From Moritella sp. JT01 (GTDB taxonomy: Bacteria; Pseudomonadota; Gammaproteobacteria; Enterobacterales; Moritellaceae), in contig NZ_LOCN01000005.1 of the NCBI RefSeq assembly GCF_001574435.1, positions 58,570 through 122,569 on the forward strand: DNA of 64,000 nt, read 5' to 3'. The notes beneath the pieces were generated by a model. The model was not told the DNA's origin, did no database searches, and was given only the letters and a program-made list of their open reading frames with translations. How positions within the stretch are numbered: position 1 is the first letter of the stretch; every line of letters begins with the position of its first letter. Shown one piece after another: positions 45,505 through 55,283 of this stretch. A program made the translations under genes and the position numbers.

Positions 45505-47802
45505 TTATGACTTAGCCGGCTTTTCGGCATATTCATCATCGCTGTAATAACCGTAATAGTAATCAGAATCTACAACACCGTCGGTATTGACGTGATTCAT
45601 CACAATGCCGACTAAATTGGCATCCACTTTAATAAGGCGACGAATACCATTTTGCACTAATCTTACTCGTGTCGCTTCGCTTTTAATGACATAAATAATC
45701 GCGTCTGTATGTAACGATATAATCAATGAATCACTGACAGCTTGAATAGGTGGCGTATCAATAACTATCCGGTCATAGGATTGTCTGAGGCTTTCCAATA
45801 ATAGTTTAAAACGTTTTGAGGATAGTAATTCTTGCGCATTCTTCGGTGTTGGGCCGCACGTCATTACATGAACACCCGAAGCCGGATCCACGGTAATACA
45901 ATCAGATAAATTAGCATCACCCGTTATCACTTGTGCAAGTCCAGGTTTATCTTTTGGAATACGAAAGTTCTTTGCCAAACTTGGTTTACGCATATCAGCA
46001 TCTATCAGTACTGTCTTTTCAATCTGAGCTAACGAGAACGCAATATTTGTCGCGGTTGTTGACTTACCTTCATTAGGTTGCGATGAGATGATCCCAATCA
46101 CTTGATTAACCCGCTGGCCCTGTGCAAGTAGGAAACTCGTGCGTAATGTCCGCACTGATTCAGAAAACTGGCGACCATCGTCATTAAAAAAATAGTGTAA
46201 ATCTAAATCTTGATTTCGTTTTCTAGCAACTTTAGGTAATACACCTAACACAGGTAATCCAAGCTTAGTTTCTATATCTCCCACAGAGTTAAAATTGTCG
46301 GTAAAATATTCTTTAATGAGTAAATAAGTGATATGTAACAATATCGTTAATATAAATACAACAATGACGGCTATTTTAGTGCTTAACGTAATCGGTTTAT
46401 TTGGCGTTTTAGCTCGGTCAGTAAAACGTGCTACCGCTGCATTAAAATCACTCGTCAGCGCCGTTTCTTTAGAGCGTTCTAGAAACGTATTATATAATTT
46501 CCGGTTACTTTGTACGTCTCGCACTAACTTTTGATATTCATTATCTTTACCGATAACATCTTGAAATTGATTCTGAATATTACTGTATTGTCTTTCTAAT
46601 GCCGAAACATTACTTTTCTTGGTTTTTAGCTCTCTCTCCAAACCTGTTACCAATTTAGAAACTTGTATTGTCAGATGCTTGTTCACCGTATAGAGCTCTG
46701 ATTTAGCTGCAATAAGATCGGGATGCTTACGACCATAAATTTGTGATAATTCCGATACTTTTAATTTAGCTCTTACCTTTAAACTTTTGATATTTTGAAT
46801 GATCGGGTGTGATGTTATCTCTGGTATTGACTCTAATTTCTCCAGGTTCTTAACCCCGAATTCATTAATCGCACGAACAATACTCCGTAACTGATTCACC
46901 TCATTCTTGGCTTCAACTAATTGATAAGACGTTTGCTCAAGTTCATTACTCACTAAACCGGTCAATCCTCGTCCACCTCGATCTTGTAAATCAATGATAT
47001 TTTCTTCTTTACGATATGCTTGTAATAGCGTTTCAGATTTATCAAGACTCTGGCGTAAACCCTCAAGTCTTTTTGTTAACCAGTGAGCTGCATTTCTATT
47101 AATAGATGATTTTACCTCAAGGTCTTGTGCTATATATGCCTCGCCGACAGCATTGGCAATCATTGCAGCAAGTGCGGGATCTTCACTCTCAAATGAAAGC
47201 TTAACAAGCTGTGTTTTTCTAATTGGCGTCACGATTAAACGTTTTGAAAACTGTCTTAAACGCGAAATTTTCACTTGTTGACTTTCAAGCGCTTGATTGC
47301 TTATATCTGTCGCTGATTGTGGTACGCCACTGATATAACCCGCACCAATGTTCTCCGCAAATTCACTATCAACATTCATAATAAATGATTTAATCAGAGG
47401 TGAAACATCAAGAATATACGCGACGGCTATATCACGCCAACTCTCACGCTTTTGAAATGATGGTTGCAGTTGTAAATTTAAGCGGTCAAATACAGTTTCC
47501 GCAATTGATCCAGATTTAAGAATCTCAAACTGAGTTAAATAATATTCCTTTCTATTTGAATCAAGCCCTTGTACTGAATCAAACGAAACAGCTTGCGCTT
47601 GATTTGCTTCGATTAATAACGTAGCAGAAGCGCGGTATAGCGGTTGTTCTTTTGATAAATACAACGCGGCACAGAGAGAGACAAAGACAGACAGTAAAAA
47701 AATACGCCATTTATAGCGCTGGACAACATGCCAATGCGGTGAAGGTAACACAATGTCTTTATTGACCGAGGATTTATTGAGACTCTGTTCAAGTTTATCC
47801 AT
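45505..47802 (-). CDS. Wzc-like polysaccharide co-polymerase and tyrosine autokinase
   Basis: Inner-membrane protein that controls chain length and export of the exopolysaccharide and phosphorylates itself on tyrosines. The 765-residue protein has a Wzz domain with a membrane segment near residue 32, a long coiled-coil periplasmic part (about 190-440), a second membrane segment near 480, and a BY-kinase domain with Walker A SSQPNEGKSTTATN (near 570), LIDADMRKPS and VIDTPPI. The C-terminal tail YYYGYYSDDEY carries six tyrosines, the expected phosphorylation cluster. No Wzb-type phosphatase is visible nearby. It overlaps the wza-like gene by one base. Confidence 0.93.
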   Translation of the reverse strand: MDKLEQSLNKSSVNKDIVLPSPHWHVVQRYKWRIFLLSVFVSLCAALYLSKEQPLYRASATLLIEANQAQAVSFDSVQGLDSNRKEYYLTQFEILKSGSIAETVFDRLNLQLQPSFQKRESWRDIAVAYILDVSPLIKSFIMNVDSEFAENIGAGYISGVPQSATDISNQALESQQVKISRLRQFSKRLIVTPIRKTQLVKLSFESEDPALAAMIANAVGEAYIAQDLEVKSSINRNAAHWLTKRLEGLRQSLDKSETLLQAYRKEENIIDLQDRGGRGLTGLVSNELEQTSYQLVEAKNEVNQLRSIVRAINEFGVKNLEKLESIPEITSHPIIQNIKSLKVRAKLKVSELSQIYGRKHPDLIAAKSELYTVNKHLTIQVSKLVTGLERELKTKKSNVSALERQYSNIQNQFQDVIGKDNEYQKLVRDVQSNRKLYNTFLERSKETALTSDFNAAVARFTDRAKTPNKPITLSTKIAVIVVFILTILLHITYLLIKEYFTDNFNSVGDIETKLGLPVLGVLPKVARKRNQDLDLHYFFNDDGRQFSESVRTLRTSFLLAQGQRVNQVIGIISSQPNEGKSTTATNIAFSLAQIEKTVLIDADMRKPSLAKNFRIPKDKPGLAQVITGDANLSDCITVDPASGVHVMTCGPTPKNAQELLSSKRFKLLLESLRQSYDRIVIDTPPIQAVSDSLIISLHTDAIIYVIKSEATRVRLVQNGIRRLIKVDANLVGIVMNHVNTDGVVDSDYYYGYYSDDEYAEKPAKS

Positions 47803-48317
47803 TAGAAAAACCTTTGCTTAATCAAAATGGTATCACCAGCATTAACTTTATACGTTAAGCTTGCGTTTATTTGCGTGTTTTTATTCTTTTCTTTAAATAA
47901 ATATATTTTATCTTTTGATGCGCGTTCAGTTAGTCCGCCAGCCAGCGCTATCGCCTGGTTTACCGTTAAACCAGGCTGATATGAATAACCCCCAGGTTTC
48001 TTAACTTCACCGTGTATATAAAAAGGTCGGTATTCAATGACATGAACATAAACGTTTGGATTAACGAGGTAATCTCCTTTCAAACCGTTATAAATCAATT
48101 TTTCAACTTGCTTAACCGTTAGACCGGTTACCTTTATTTCGCCAAAAAACGGATAGTTAATTTGACCACTATTACTCAGTAACGTTTCTACCGTCAGGTT
48201 TTTTTGTCCGAAAACTTTAATTTCGACCTTATCACCAGGCCCTAAAATATAAGATCCCTTTGCTAATACTGGTGTTTGTATTAAGAGCAATAATATACAA
48301 AAAAAGATACTTTTCAT
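47802..48317 (-). CDS. Short polysaccharide export protein (OPX/Wza family)
   Basis: A 171-residue periplasmic export protein with a signal peptide (residues 1-19, ending VLAKG) and no lipobox. The Poly_export domain (YILGPGDKVEIKVFGQKNL) is followed by one SLBB-type domain (FYIHGEVKKPGGY, with LTVNQAIALAGGLTERA). E. coli Wza has about 380 residues and a C-terminal helix forming the outer-membrane pore; that part is absent here. A separate outer-membrane barrel is encoded next to it and may supply the pore. Confidence 0.9.
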   Translation of the reverse strand: MKSIFFCILLLLIQTPVLAKGSYILGPGDKVEIKVFGQKNLTVETLLSNSGQINYPFFGEIKVTGLTVKQVEKLIYNGLKGDYLVNPNVYVHVIEYRPFYIHGEVKKPGGYSYQPGLTVNQAIALAGGLTERASKDKIYLFKEKNKNTQINASLTYKVNAGDTILIKQRFF

Positions 48318-48328
48318 TATACTGTCCT

Positions 48329-49567
48329 TTAAAGCGTCAATGTTAAACTAGCGCCGACAACATTTTTATCATATTCGAATATCGTATTTGTTGAAGTATT
48401 TCTATCCCAAAGTCCAAATAGGGTGATGGCAATATTATCGGTAAAATCATAGTTAAATTTAAGCTTGTAACCGTCCGTATCATCAACTCGAGATATACCA
48501 CTGTAATCATCCGTGAATTTATAAATCCCTACAGATGAATAAAAATACGATGTCCAGTTATGCTTCCAATCAAGCTTGTATTTTGTTTCAAGCACATAGT
48601 CACCATCAACATCAGGGTCTTTCGTGCTTTGAGACGTGGAAAACGTAATTTTTGAATAAGTCAGCGGACGCCAAACACCACCAATGTTCCAGCTAAAACC
48701 CGTAAAGTCTTCACGGCCTTTATCATCAAATTCTTTTGCTTGTCCACCCAATTTGATGAACCCATGGACGATGGAAGATGCTTTCCACTGCATACCTAAC
48801 AATGCAGTATATACATCAGAATCGCGATTTAGATCCCCAGGTTTGTTATAATCATAACCAATGGTTTCAGCATTTATTTCAATAAAGACATCGGTATGTG
48901 CTCTTGTAGAATAGAAAAATATTGAGCCCAATAACAATGAGTCGTAATTACTTCTTCGGGTAATGGTTTCAAAGTTAGTATATTCTTTTTCGTAAAATTT
49001 AGCGTTAAAAGCAAGACGTCCTTTTGTTTGCAATGCGCCATATTCATATTTTACAGACAGCGTATTTTCACCATATGTAATTGGTTCGTCAGTTAATTCA
49101 TAATTCAGCTCTGTCAAGCCACTGCCGCGCTGTTCAGCTAACCATTGAGTTTTAAGGTTTATGTCTATACGGTGCGTGTCACTGGGTTCTAAATGCACAT
49201 TTAAACCGAGCAATCCGTCCATATAATTATCAGCAGAGCTTGCTTCATAGATACCTTTTTCAGCTCGAGCATCAAGGCTAAAGTAATTAATGCCATCATC
49301 AACTTTTAAATTTACCATCGGAATAACAGTGACTATAGTGCTGCTGGTGCCATTTTCTTGTTGCTTATAAATGTTATCATCATCTACAATACTCACTTCC
49401 AACGACGGTTTTACGAATAGCCCACCATCAGTAATGTATGTATCTTGTGTGTATGCAACAGCCCCTCCACTCAACAAAACTAAGCCTAAGCCTAAGCAAT
49501 AGTAGTTACCTTTGAATGCTTTCATTTTGGCTCGCCTCGTAGGTTGATATATCCGAGTGTTGTTCAT
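48329..49567 (-). CDS. Outer-membrane beta-barrel protein of the exopolysaccharide operon
   Basis: A 412-residue protein with a signal sequence (cleavage near AVAYTQ) and many alternating amphipathic strands ending in the aromatic C-terminal pattern of outer-membrane proteins (GASLTLTL). It resembles the EpsL/beta-barrel proteins found in EPS operons. It lies between the initiating transferase and the short export protein. The signal peptide begins at the internal ATG (49523-49525, GAGG upstream), which may be the true start; the 14 preceding residues are not signal-like. Pore function is an inference. Confidence 0.8.
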   Translation of the reverse strand: MNNTRIYQPTRRAKMKAFKGNYYCLGLGLVLLSGGAVAYTQDTYITDGGLFVKPSLEVSIVDDDNIYKQQENGTSSTIVTVIPMVNLKVDDGINYFSLDARAEKGIYEASSADNYMDGLLGLNVHLEPSDTHRIDINLKTQWLAEQRGSGLTELNYELTDEPITYGENTLSVKYEYGALQTKGRLAFNAKFYEKEYTNFETITRRSNYDSLLLGSIFFYSTRAHTDVFIEINAETIGYDYNKPGDLNRDSDVYTALLGMQWKASSIVHGFIKLGGQAKEFDDKGREDFTGFSWNIGGVWRPLTYSKITFSTSQSTKDPDVDGDYVLETKYKLDWKHNWTSYFYSSVGIYKFTDDYSGISRVDDTDGYKLKFNYDFTDNIAITLFGLWDRNTSTNTIFEYDKNVVGASLTLTL

Positions 49568-49585
49568 ACCTTATCTCTCAAATAG

Positions 49586-51013
49586 CTAATATGTGTTGTC
49601 GCTTTTTAAGCAGGTCAGTACAGTTAACAGCATAATTTTGAAATCAAACCAAATTGACCATTGCAAAATATAATAAAGATCAAACTCAATACGTTTCTGC
49701 ATTTTATCTAATGTATCCGTTTCCCCTCGCCAGCCACTGACTTGTGCCCAGCCGGTAATACCTGGTTTAACATGATGCCTTAACATGTAAAATTGAATGA
49801 GTTTACGATACTCCTCATTGTGTGATACAGCATGAGGCCGAGGCCCGACAACAGACATGTTACCCATCAGTACATTAAAGAATTGCGGGAGCTCATCAAG
49901 GGAACTACGACGTAAAAAACCACCAAAAGGGGTAACACGTTTATCATCTCTGGTTGCCTGTGTTACCTTGCCGTCAGATTCCATTACCGACATACTTCTG
50001 AATTTGTAGACAGAAATTTTGTCTCCGTGTAGTCCATAACGACTTTGCTTGAACAATACAGGACCAGGGGATGTAAACTTTAACGTGATTGCGATAGCAA
50101 GATACACAGGGGAAAGCAGTATTATGGCGATTAGACTTACTGTAATATCTTCAAATCGTTTTAACCAAACTTTGGCACCTAAATAAGGGGATTCAAAAAT
50201 ACTTAGCGCATCAATTTTACCAACATGTGTAACACGGCCATGCATAACATCAGAGAGCATAAATGCGGGTAAAACATAAACATCGACTGTTGTGTCTGAT
50301 AATAAATTGATAATTTCTGCGATACGTTTCTCGGCTGAAATAGGTAACGCAATGAACAAAACGTCAATTGAACCCTTTTTAGCTTCAAAAATACCCGCAG
50401 ATATATTACTCACTACCGTCATGCCTTTAGGTAAACGTTCTGCGTTTCTATCATCAAAAAAACCCACAAAATCAAACCCTAATTCATCACAATGACTGAT
50501 TTCATGATATAAATTAGCCCCTGTTGACGTTGCGCCTAAGATAGCCATTTTTCGTAGGTTTATGCCCAATTTACAGCGTACAACAGACCATTGATACTTC
50601 AATACCCGCCACGTAAAACAACACAAAAATGCTACAAAATACCAGACATTTAAGACATAACTCGGAAACACAAAGGAGGTTTCCAGCCATGCACCAATAC
50701 CAAACAATATTAAAAATGAAGATATAAACACAGCAACGACAGTCATGAGGACGGCAATAAATCGGCCTACACGCCATGATTGATATAAATTAAGGGCTTC
50801 TGCTATATATAAAAAAACGACGGCTGCCGTTAACGCTACAATTATATATTCTTGTGTCATTCGAAGGTTATGGCTATGAATTACAATAACAAAAGAAAAT
50901 GTAACACAACTTAAATCTAAGAATCGATAAACAAAAGAATAATTAGCAGAACTTACCTTAAATGTATTAGTAGGTTTCAAAATACGATTCCTTAACAAAT
51001 TTAAAGTAGTCAC
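49586..51013 (-). CDS. Undecaprenyl-phosphate glucose phosphotransferase (WcaJ type)
   Basis: Begins repeat-unit synthesis by moving a sugar phosphate from a UDP-sugar to undecaprenyl phosphate. The 475-residue protein has four N-terminal membrane segments, a CoA-binding-like domain, then a fifth segment and the bacterial sugar transferase domain: KFTSPGPVLFKQSRYG, KFRSM, RRSSLDELPQFFNVL and GPRPHA, ending RIEFDLYYI. The start codon is GTG; a TTG 11 codons on has AAGGA upstream and may be used instead. First gene of the operon to wzc. Confidence 0.92.
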   Translation of the reverse strand: MTTLNLLRNRILKPTNTFKVSSANYSFVYRFLDLSCVTFSFVIVIHSHNLRMTQEYIIVALTAAVVFLYIAEALNLYQSWRVGRFIAVLMTVVAVFISSFLILFGIGAWLETSFVFPSYVLNVWYFVAFLCCFTWRVLKYQWSVVRCKLGINLRKMAILGATSTGANLYHEISHCDELGFDFVGFFDDRNAERLPKGMTVVSNISAGIFEAKKGSIDVLFIALPISAEKRIAEIINLLSDTTVDVYVLPAFMLSDVMHGRVTHVGKIDALSIFESPYLGAKVWLKRFEDITVSLIAIILLSPVYLAIAITLKFTSPGPVLFKQSRYGLHGDKISVYKFRSMSVMESDGKVTQATRDDKRVTPFGGFLRRSSLDELPQFFNVLMGNMSVVGPRPHAVSHNEEYRKLIQFYMLRHHVKPGITGWAQVSGWRGETDTLDKMQKRIEFDLYYILQWSIWFDFKIMLLTVLTCLKSDNTY

Positions 51014-51328
51014 ATTTTGAAATATGAACTACCGAGCTAAATAAATGACTCGCTCATCCAATGAATATGTCATTGATAATCCATTAATTATTTTTTCAAT
51101 GAAAAATAGTGGAATTAATTTTTAAATACTAATTAAACATCTCACTAAATATAGCAGTGATTTTTTTTATGGCCGCAACATACGTTACTTTTCAGAAGAG
51201 TATATATTCAACAAACACATAAAATCCAACATAAACAATCGAAAACACATGTAATACCAGTGTAAAACTTTATATAACCAGTGATTAAGCTATAATCTTA
51301 AATCGTAGCATTAAGAAGAAGAGTTAAT
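51014..51328. promoter_or_regulatory. Promoter region between divergent wcaJ-like and acyltransferase genes
   Basis: No gene; very AT-rich. It should contain both promoters. GAAGAAGAG just before the acyltransferase ATG is its ribosome site. I see no JUMPstart or ops element. Confidence 0.5.
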
Positions 51329-52345
51329 ATGTTTATAACTTCTTTTCACTACTTTCGAGGCTTTGCAATATTAATTATCATCGCAGGACATGTACACGTA
51401 GGTAATAGCGAAGTGGATTTCCCAACATTCACCAACCTAGTTTCAGGGTCGACTGCTTTATTTGTATTCATTAGTGGTTATTTGTTTCAACATTTACAAA
51501 AAGGTGTGTTTAATTATCCTTTGTATTTAAATAAGAAGTTTAAGTATGTAATTCTGCCATATTTAATCTGCTCAACCCCTGCTATTATTAACATAGCAAT
51601 GACTGGTGATTTTCACCCACTCCTCGGGAATGTAACGACTATCGAAGGCAGTGTAATCAATCTTCTCACAGGTAGGCATGTTACTGCATATTGGTATGTA
51701 CCCTTTGCTGCATTACTATTTATGAGCGCACCAATTATAGTTAAGTTCTCATTATTAAAACATAGTATTCAATTATCGATACTCTTTATATTTTCGATTA
51801 TCGCGATCTATGCTCATAGGCCTATAGGCGGACTTAATCCATTTCATTCTTTTCTCTATTATATCCCATTCTATTTGTTTGGTATTTATGCTGTTGTAAA
51901 TCGAGACTTAATTGAAAAAATAAAAAAATATAATGTGATATTTTTAATAACAACGGTACTGCTCGCTTATTTTCAAGTTAGCTTCATGGGTGTTATTGGT
52001 AGTAGCCATAAAGACTTGTTTACATTCTCAGGTATTGACATTATGTACTTACAAAAAGTTTCTTTATTGTTATTTGTGATGACTTCGTTAAACTCACTTG
52101 AAAATAAAAACGTTAAACCTCTTTCTTTCTTTGCTAATATATCTTTTTCACTCTATTTTATTCATGGCTATGTATTAATATTGTTGGCACGGTTATCTAT
52201 CAACGATATATTATTAAATTATGGATTTAATGAAGCTAGTGCGATGATTATAAAGTTCAGCCTTGTGGTTGTAATAAGTTCATTACTATCTATTAGTATT
52301 ATTAAAATATTAGGTAAACGAAGCCGATATTTCATCGGAAGTTAA
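51329..52345 (+). CDS. Membrane acyltransferase (acyltransferase 3 family)
   Basis: A 338-residue protein with about ten membrane segments. The opening FITSFHYFRGFAILIIIAGH contains the R-G pair and His typical of this family, which O-acetylates or succinylates sugars in polysaccharides. LYFIHGYVLILL in the last third is also characteristic. It sits alone on the plus strand in the middle of the exopolysaccharide region, so it probably decorates that polymer, but the target is inferred. Confidence 0.85.
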   Translation: MFITSFHYFRGFAILIIIAGHVHVGNSEVDFPTFTNLVSGSTALFVFISGYLFQHLQKGVFNYPLYLNKKFKYVILPYLICSTPAIINIAMTGDFHPLLGNVTTIEGSVINLLTGRHVTAYWYVPFAALLFMSAPIIVKFSLLKHSIQLSILFIFSIIAIYAHRPIGGLNPFHSFLYYIPFYLFGIYAVVNRDLIEKIKKYNVIFLITTVLLAYFQVSFMGVIGSSHKDLFTFSGIDIMYLQKVSLLLFVMTSLNSLENKNVKPLSFFANISFSLYFIHGYVLILLARLSINDILLNYGFNEASAMIIKFSLVVVISSLLSISIIKILGKRSRYFIGS

Positions 52346-52352
52346 ATTTGAT

Positions 52353-53801
52353 TTACAAATCATCTTTTAAAAAATTAAATTTCCTACTTACAAAAAAAAC
52401 AAATATGAATATTAATATCAACGGAGCTATTACATAAGCGATATTATAAAAACTGTTAGCGTAACTAAAACTGTCATGCGGAATGTTTTCGGTCTGACCA
52501 AAAAAAACATTTAACAAACTAATAAACACAAAGAAAGATAAAATCATAAAAGACTTCAATCTTTTAACCTTAAATACAAAACGATGTAATACATAGAAAC
52601 ATTGTATGTAATTGATGATAAAAGCAGTCACTAAACTGATGCACAATACGATCATGTCCCCCATATAAACACCGAATATAATAGCGGACACATTAACCAC
52701 CGATGAAAATATGCCACAATAAAACATCTGTTTTGTAGCGCCCATCGCTTGATATAAGCCTCCTGTAGAACTTAAGACCATTTGCACAGGGATTGATAAT
52801 GCTAATACTTTCAATAATTCACTCACTGCTAACCACTGCGAACCAAAGAGAATGAAGATAATATCGTCTGCATACCAAAACATAATTGTAGCCGTCAAGA
52901 TCCCCAACACAGCCAATTTATAGGCCAATTGATAGTAAGCAGTAAAAATTATATCAGGCTGACTTTTATACCGAGTCAGTACGGGTTGCAGTGCAGGTGT
53001 GATAGCAAAAGTAAACAATTGGAGTGGATAACGCATAACTTGGTATGTTTTTTCATAGAAACCAACGGTCGTGACACCAAAATATTTCGCCACTAACAAA
53101 GTATCTAAATTTCGCGAGAAAAAATTAAGTATATTAAATCCGAGTTGAAATTTAGCTATCGCCAACAAGGGTATAATACTTGATATTTTGATGCCTATTT
53201 TGGCTTTGCCTATTTCAGTGTTCTTTGAAAATCGATGATAAAAAATGAAACGTCCTATCGGCGTGACTAATATTTTTATCGCCAAGGCTACAACCCCTAG
53301 CCCCATAAAATAAAGTAGAATACAAACCATTAGTGCAATTAACTCTGCAAATATCTCTGCTTTCCCAATAATTATAAATTGGGTGTCCTTTTGTAACGAC
53401 GCCAATGGCAGCATTGAAATTGCAGAAAAAAAGACACTCAAGGCTAAAACATATGTGAGTAAATTGACATTTATTAATTCAAGCCAGCTCGCTAGACCAG
53501 GCGTAATATAAATAAATAATAATGACAACATAAGGCCAATAATTAATGTCGCACTGAAGATACCATCACGATCTTCATCATTAATCGAATCTCTGTGTAT
53601 AATTGCAGGCCCAAGACCTGATGTGGCTAACAGTTGAAAGAATAAAATAATAACTTGTAGTGCAGCTAACGTACCAAAGTCATTGGGAGTGAACAATCTT
53701 GCTAAAATAGCTAGAGATGTGATTTGTAGGACATAAAGTGAATACTTTCCTATCAGACTATGAAGAATACCTTTGTTTAATTCGTTATTTATTTTACTCA
53801 T
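52353..53801 (-). CDS. Polysaccharide flippase (Wzx/oligosaccharide flippase family)
   Basis: A 482-residue protein with about 14 membrane segments and no soluble domain. The opening LIGKYSLYVLQITSLAILARLFTPNDFGTLAALQ (core RLFTPNDFGTLA) is the polysaccharide synthesis flippase signature, and FFSRNLDTLLVAKYFGVTTVGFY (core RNLDTLLVAKYFG) matches WzxC-type members. It moves the lipid-linked repeat unit across the inner membrane. It follows the ligase/polymerase gene by 34 nt. Confidence 0.9.
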   Translation of the reverse strand: MSKINNELNKGILHSLIGKYSLYVLQITSLAILARLFTPNDFGTLAALQVIILFFQLLATSGLGPAIIHRDSINDEDRDGIFSATLIIGLMLSLLFIYITPGLASWLELINVNLLTYVLALSVFFSAISMLPLASLQKDTQFIIIGKAEIFAELIALMVCILLYFMGLGVVALAIKILVTPIGRFIFYHRFSKNTEIGKAKIGIKISSIIPLLAIAKFQLGFNILNFFSRNLDTLLVAKYFGVTTVGFYEKTYQVMRYPLQLFTFAITPALQPVLTRYKSQPDIIFTAYYQLAYKLAVLGILTATIMFWYADDIIFILFGSQWLAVSELLKVLALSIPVQMVLSSTGGLYQAMGATKQMFYCGIFSSVVNVSAIIFGVYMGDMIVLCISLVTAFIINYIQCFYVLHRFVFKVKRLKSFMILSFFVFISLLNVFFGQTENIPHDSFSYANSFYNIAYVIAPLILIFIFVFFVSRKFNFLKDDL

Positions 53802-53835
53802 AATGAGATAAACCTATCACTAAGTAAATAGTAGT

Positions 53836-55095
53836 TCACTCAGCACCGCGAATTACTTCATGCTCATTGATAACTTCATCCCTAATCATATAAACACCAG
53901 ATGAAATAACAATCATCACCATCAAAAACCACGCCATGTTAGCATCCCTAAATATACTGGACTCTGTTACATTTTGTAAAATTGGGATGATTAATGCCGC
54001 ATGGATAAAGACACTATTCGATTTCAGCATTGAGAACACAAAAAATATAAAGATAAGCGATGAGCCAACAACGCCAAACTGTAAAAGTAATTGCAAATAG
54101 CCATTATGAGCCGATGATATATATTGTAAAAAGCTATATTTATCATCTAATACAAAGGGGATCACACCTACTTCAAAATAACTACCGTAGCCATAACCAA
54201 GTGTCATTTTGTCAAAAAATTCAAGATCATAATACAATGCGTCCCAAATAATACCACGACCAGTAAAGAAATCTGCATCAACATATAATGCAATATGCTG
54301 ATAATCATTCATGTGATAACTGACGCCGGGTATAAAAATAAAAACCGAAAAAAACGTAATCGCGAGTATAGACATTAATACTTTTATTTTAAAAATACTG
54401 AGTTGAATTAATATAAAGTATGTCATACATAATACAATACTCGTCTTACTCTGGGTCATTAATAGAAACACAAATAAAATGACAAGTAAAATATTGAGCA
54501 AACGACTATTTACATCAAAAGACTTAATCCACATATAGCTAATAACAATCAGCACAGCTAAATTAACACCCATCGTATTCTTGGACTTAAAATAGCCTGC
54601 CAAATTTAAACTTTCATTAAAACCTGCACCTTGAACAATAGAAAAAATGATCATTAGCATACAGATTACGATCGCTACTTTAAGATTCACCTCAATACTT
54701 TTATGATAAAATGAAAAACAGAATGCAATTGATATAGACGCACAAAATACCATTTGAAATATGGCGCGTTTCATTGTTATTAACGGATAATTTGACCAAC
54801 TAGCACTCACCAAAGCAATAAAGCAGATGACGAATAAAATAAAAAGCTTGCTTATCAATACCAATTTAAGATTATTAAATTCTTTATTTATAAAAAACCG
54901 AAACGAAAAAAATAAGAACAGAGAAATCCAAAAAAGTTGTTTAAATATATTACTCTCTGCAAGACTACCAGTAACCACATCTAATTCATGATCCATCATA
55001 CTAATCTTACTTGTAAAATCAGGTGTAAAAACACCTAGACAATACAACAACATAAACAACAAACCATATTTTTCAAGCCAAACAAGCACATTCAT
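53836..55095 (-). CDS. O-antigen ligase / Wzy-type polymerase family protein
   Basis: A 419-residue polytopic protein with about 12 hydrophobic segments and the Wzy_C/O-antigen ligase region: FFTGRGIIWDALYYD and the periplasmic loop with YGYGSYFEVG and SAHNGYLQLLLQFGVVG. The SAHNGYLQ block is the conserved motif. Inside a Wzx/Wzc cluster it most likely polymerises the repeat units rather than ligating O-antigen. Cotranscribed with the flippase. Confidence 0.85.
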   Translation of the reverse strand: MNVLVWLEKYGLLFMLLYCLGVFTPDFTSKISMMDHELDVVTGSLAESNIFKQLFWISLFLFFSFRFFINKEFNNLKLVLISKLFILFVICFIALVSASWSNYPLITMKRAIFQMVFCASISIAFCFSFYHKSIEVNLKVAIVICMLMIIFSIVQGAGFNESLNLAGYFKSKNTMGVNLAVLIVISYMWIKSFDVNSRLLNILLVILFVFLLMTQSKTSIVLCMTYFILIQLSIFKIKVLMSILAITFFSVFIFIPGVSYHMNDYQHIALYVDADFFTGRGIIWDALYYDLEFFDKMTLGYGYGSYFEVGVIPFVLDDKYSFLQYISSAHNGYLQLLLQFGVVGSSLIFIFFVFSMLKSNSVFIHAALIIPILQNVTESSIFRDANMAWFLMVMIVISSGVYMIRDEVINEHEVIRGAE

Positions 55096-55283
55096 ACAGA
55101 ACCAACTAGGACGTTATATCTAAAGCATGAGTAGATAAATACATTTAAGGAGACAGATATCAATTATTTCAGCATAAATATGATATTAGACGTTAGGTAT
55201 GATTTTGGCACCAAACTAAATGCCAATGTGCAGCTAATACACTATTATTAACACAGTTACATTACCCATAAACAAGGTTCTGT

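Noticed and set aside
46328..46534. Plus-strand frame inside the wzc-like gene
   Set aside because: Antisense shadow of the second membrane segment, without start signals.
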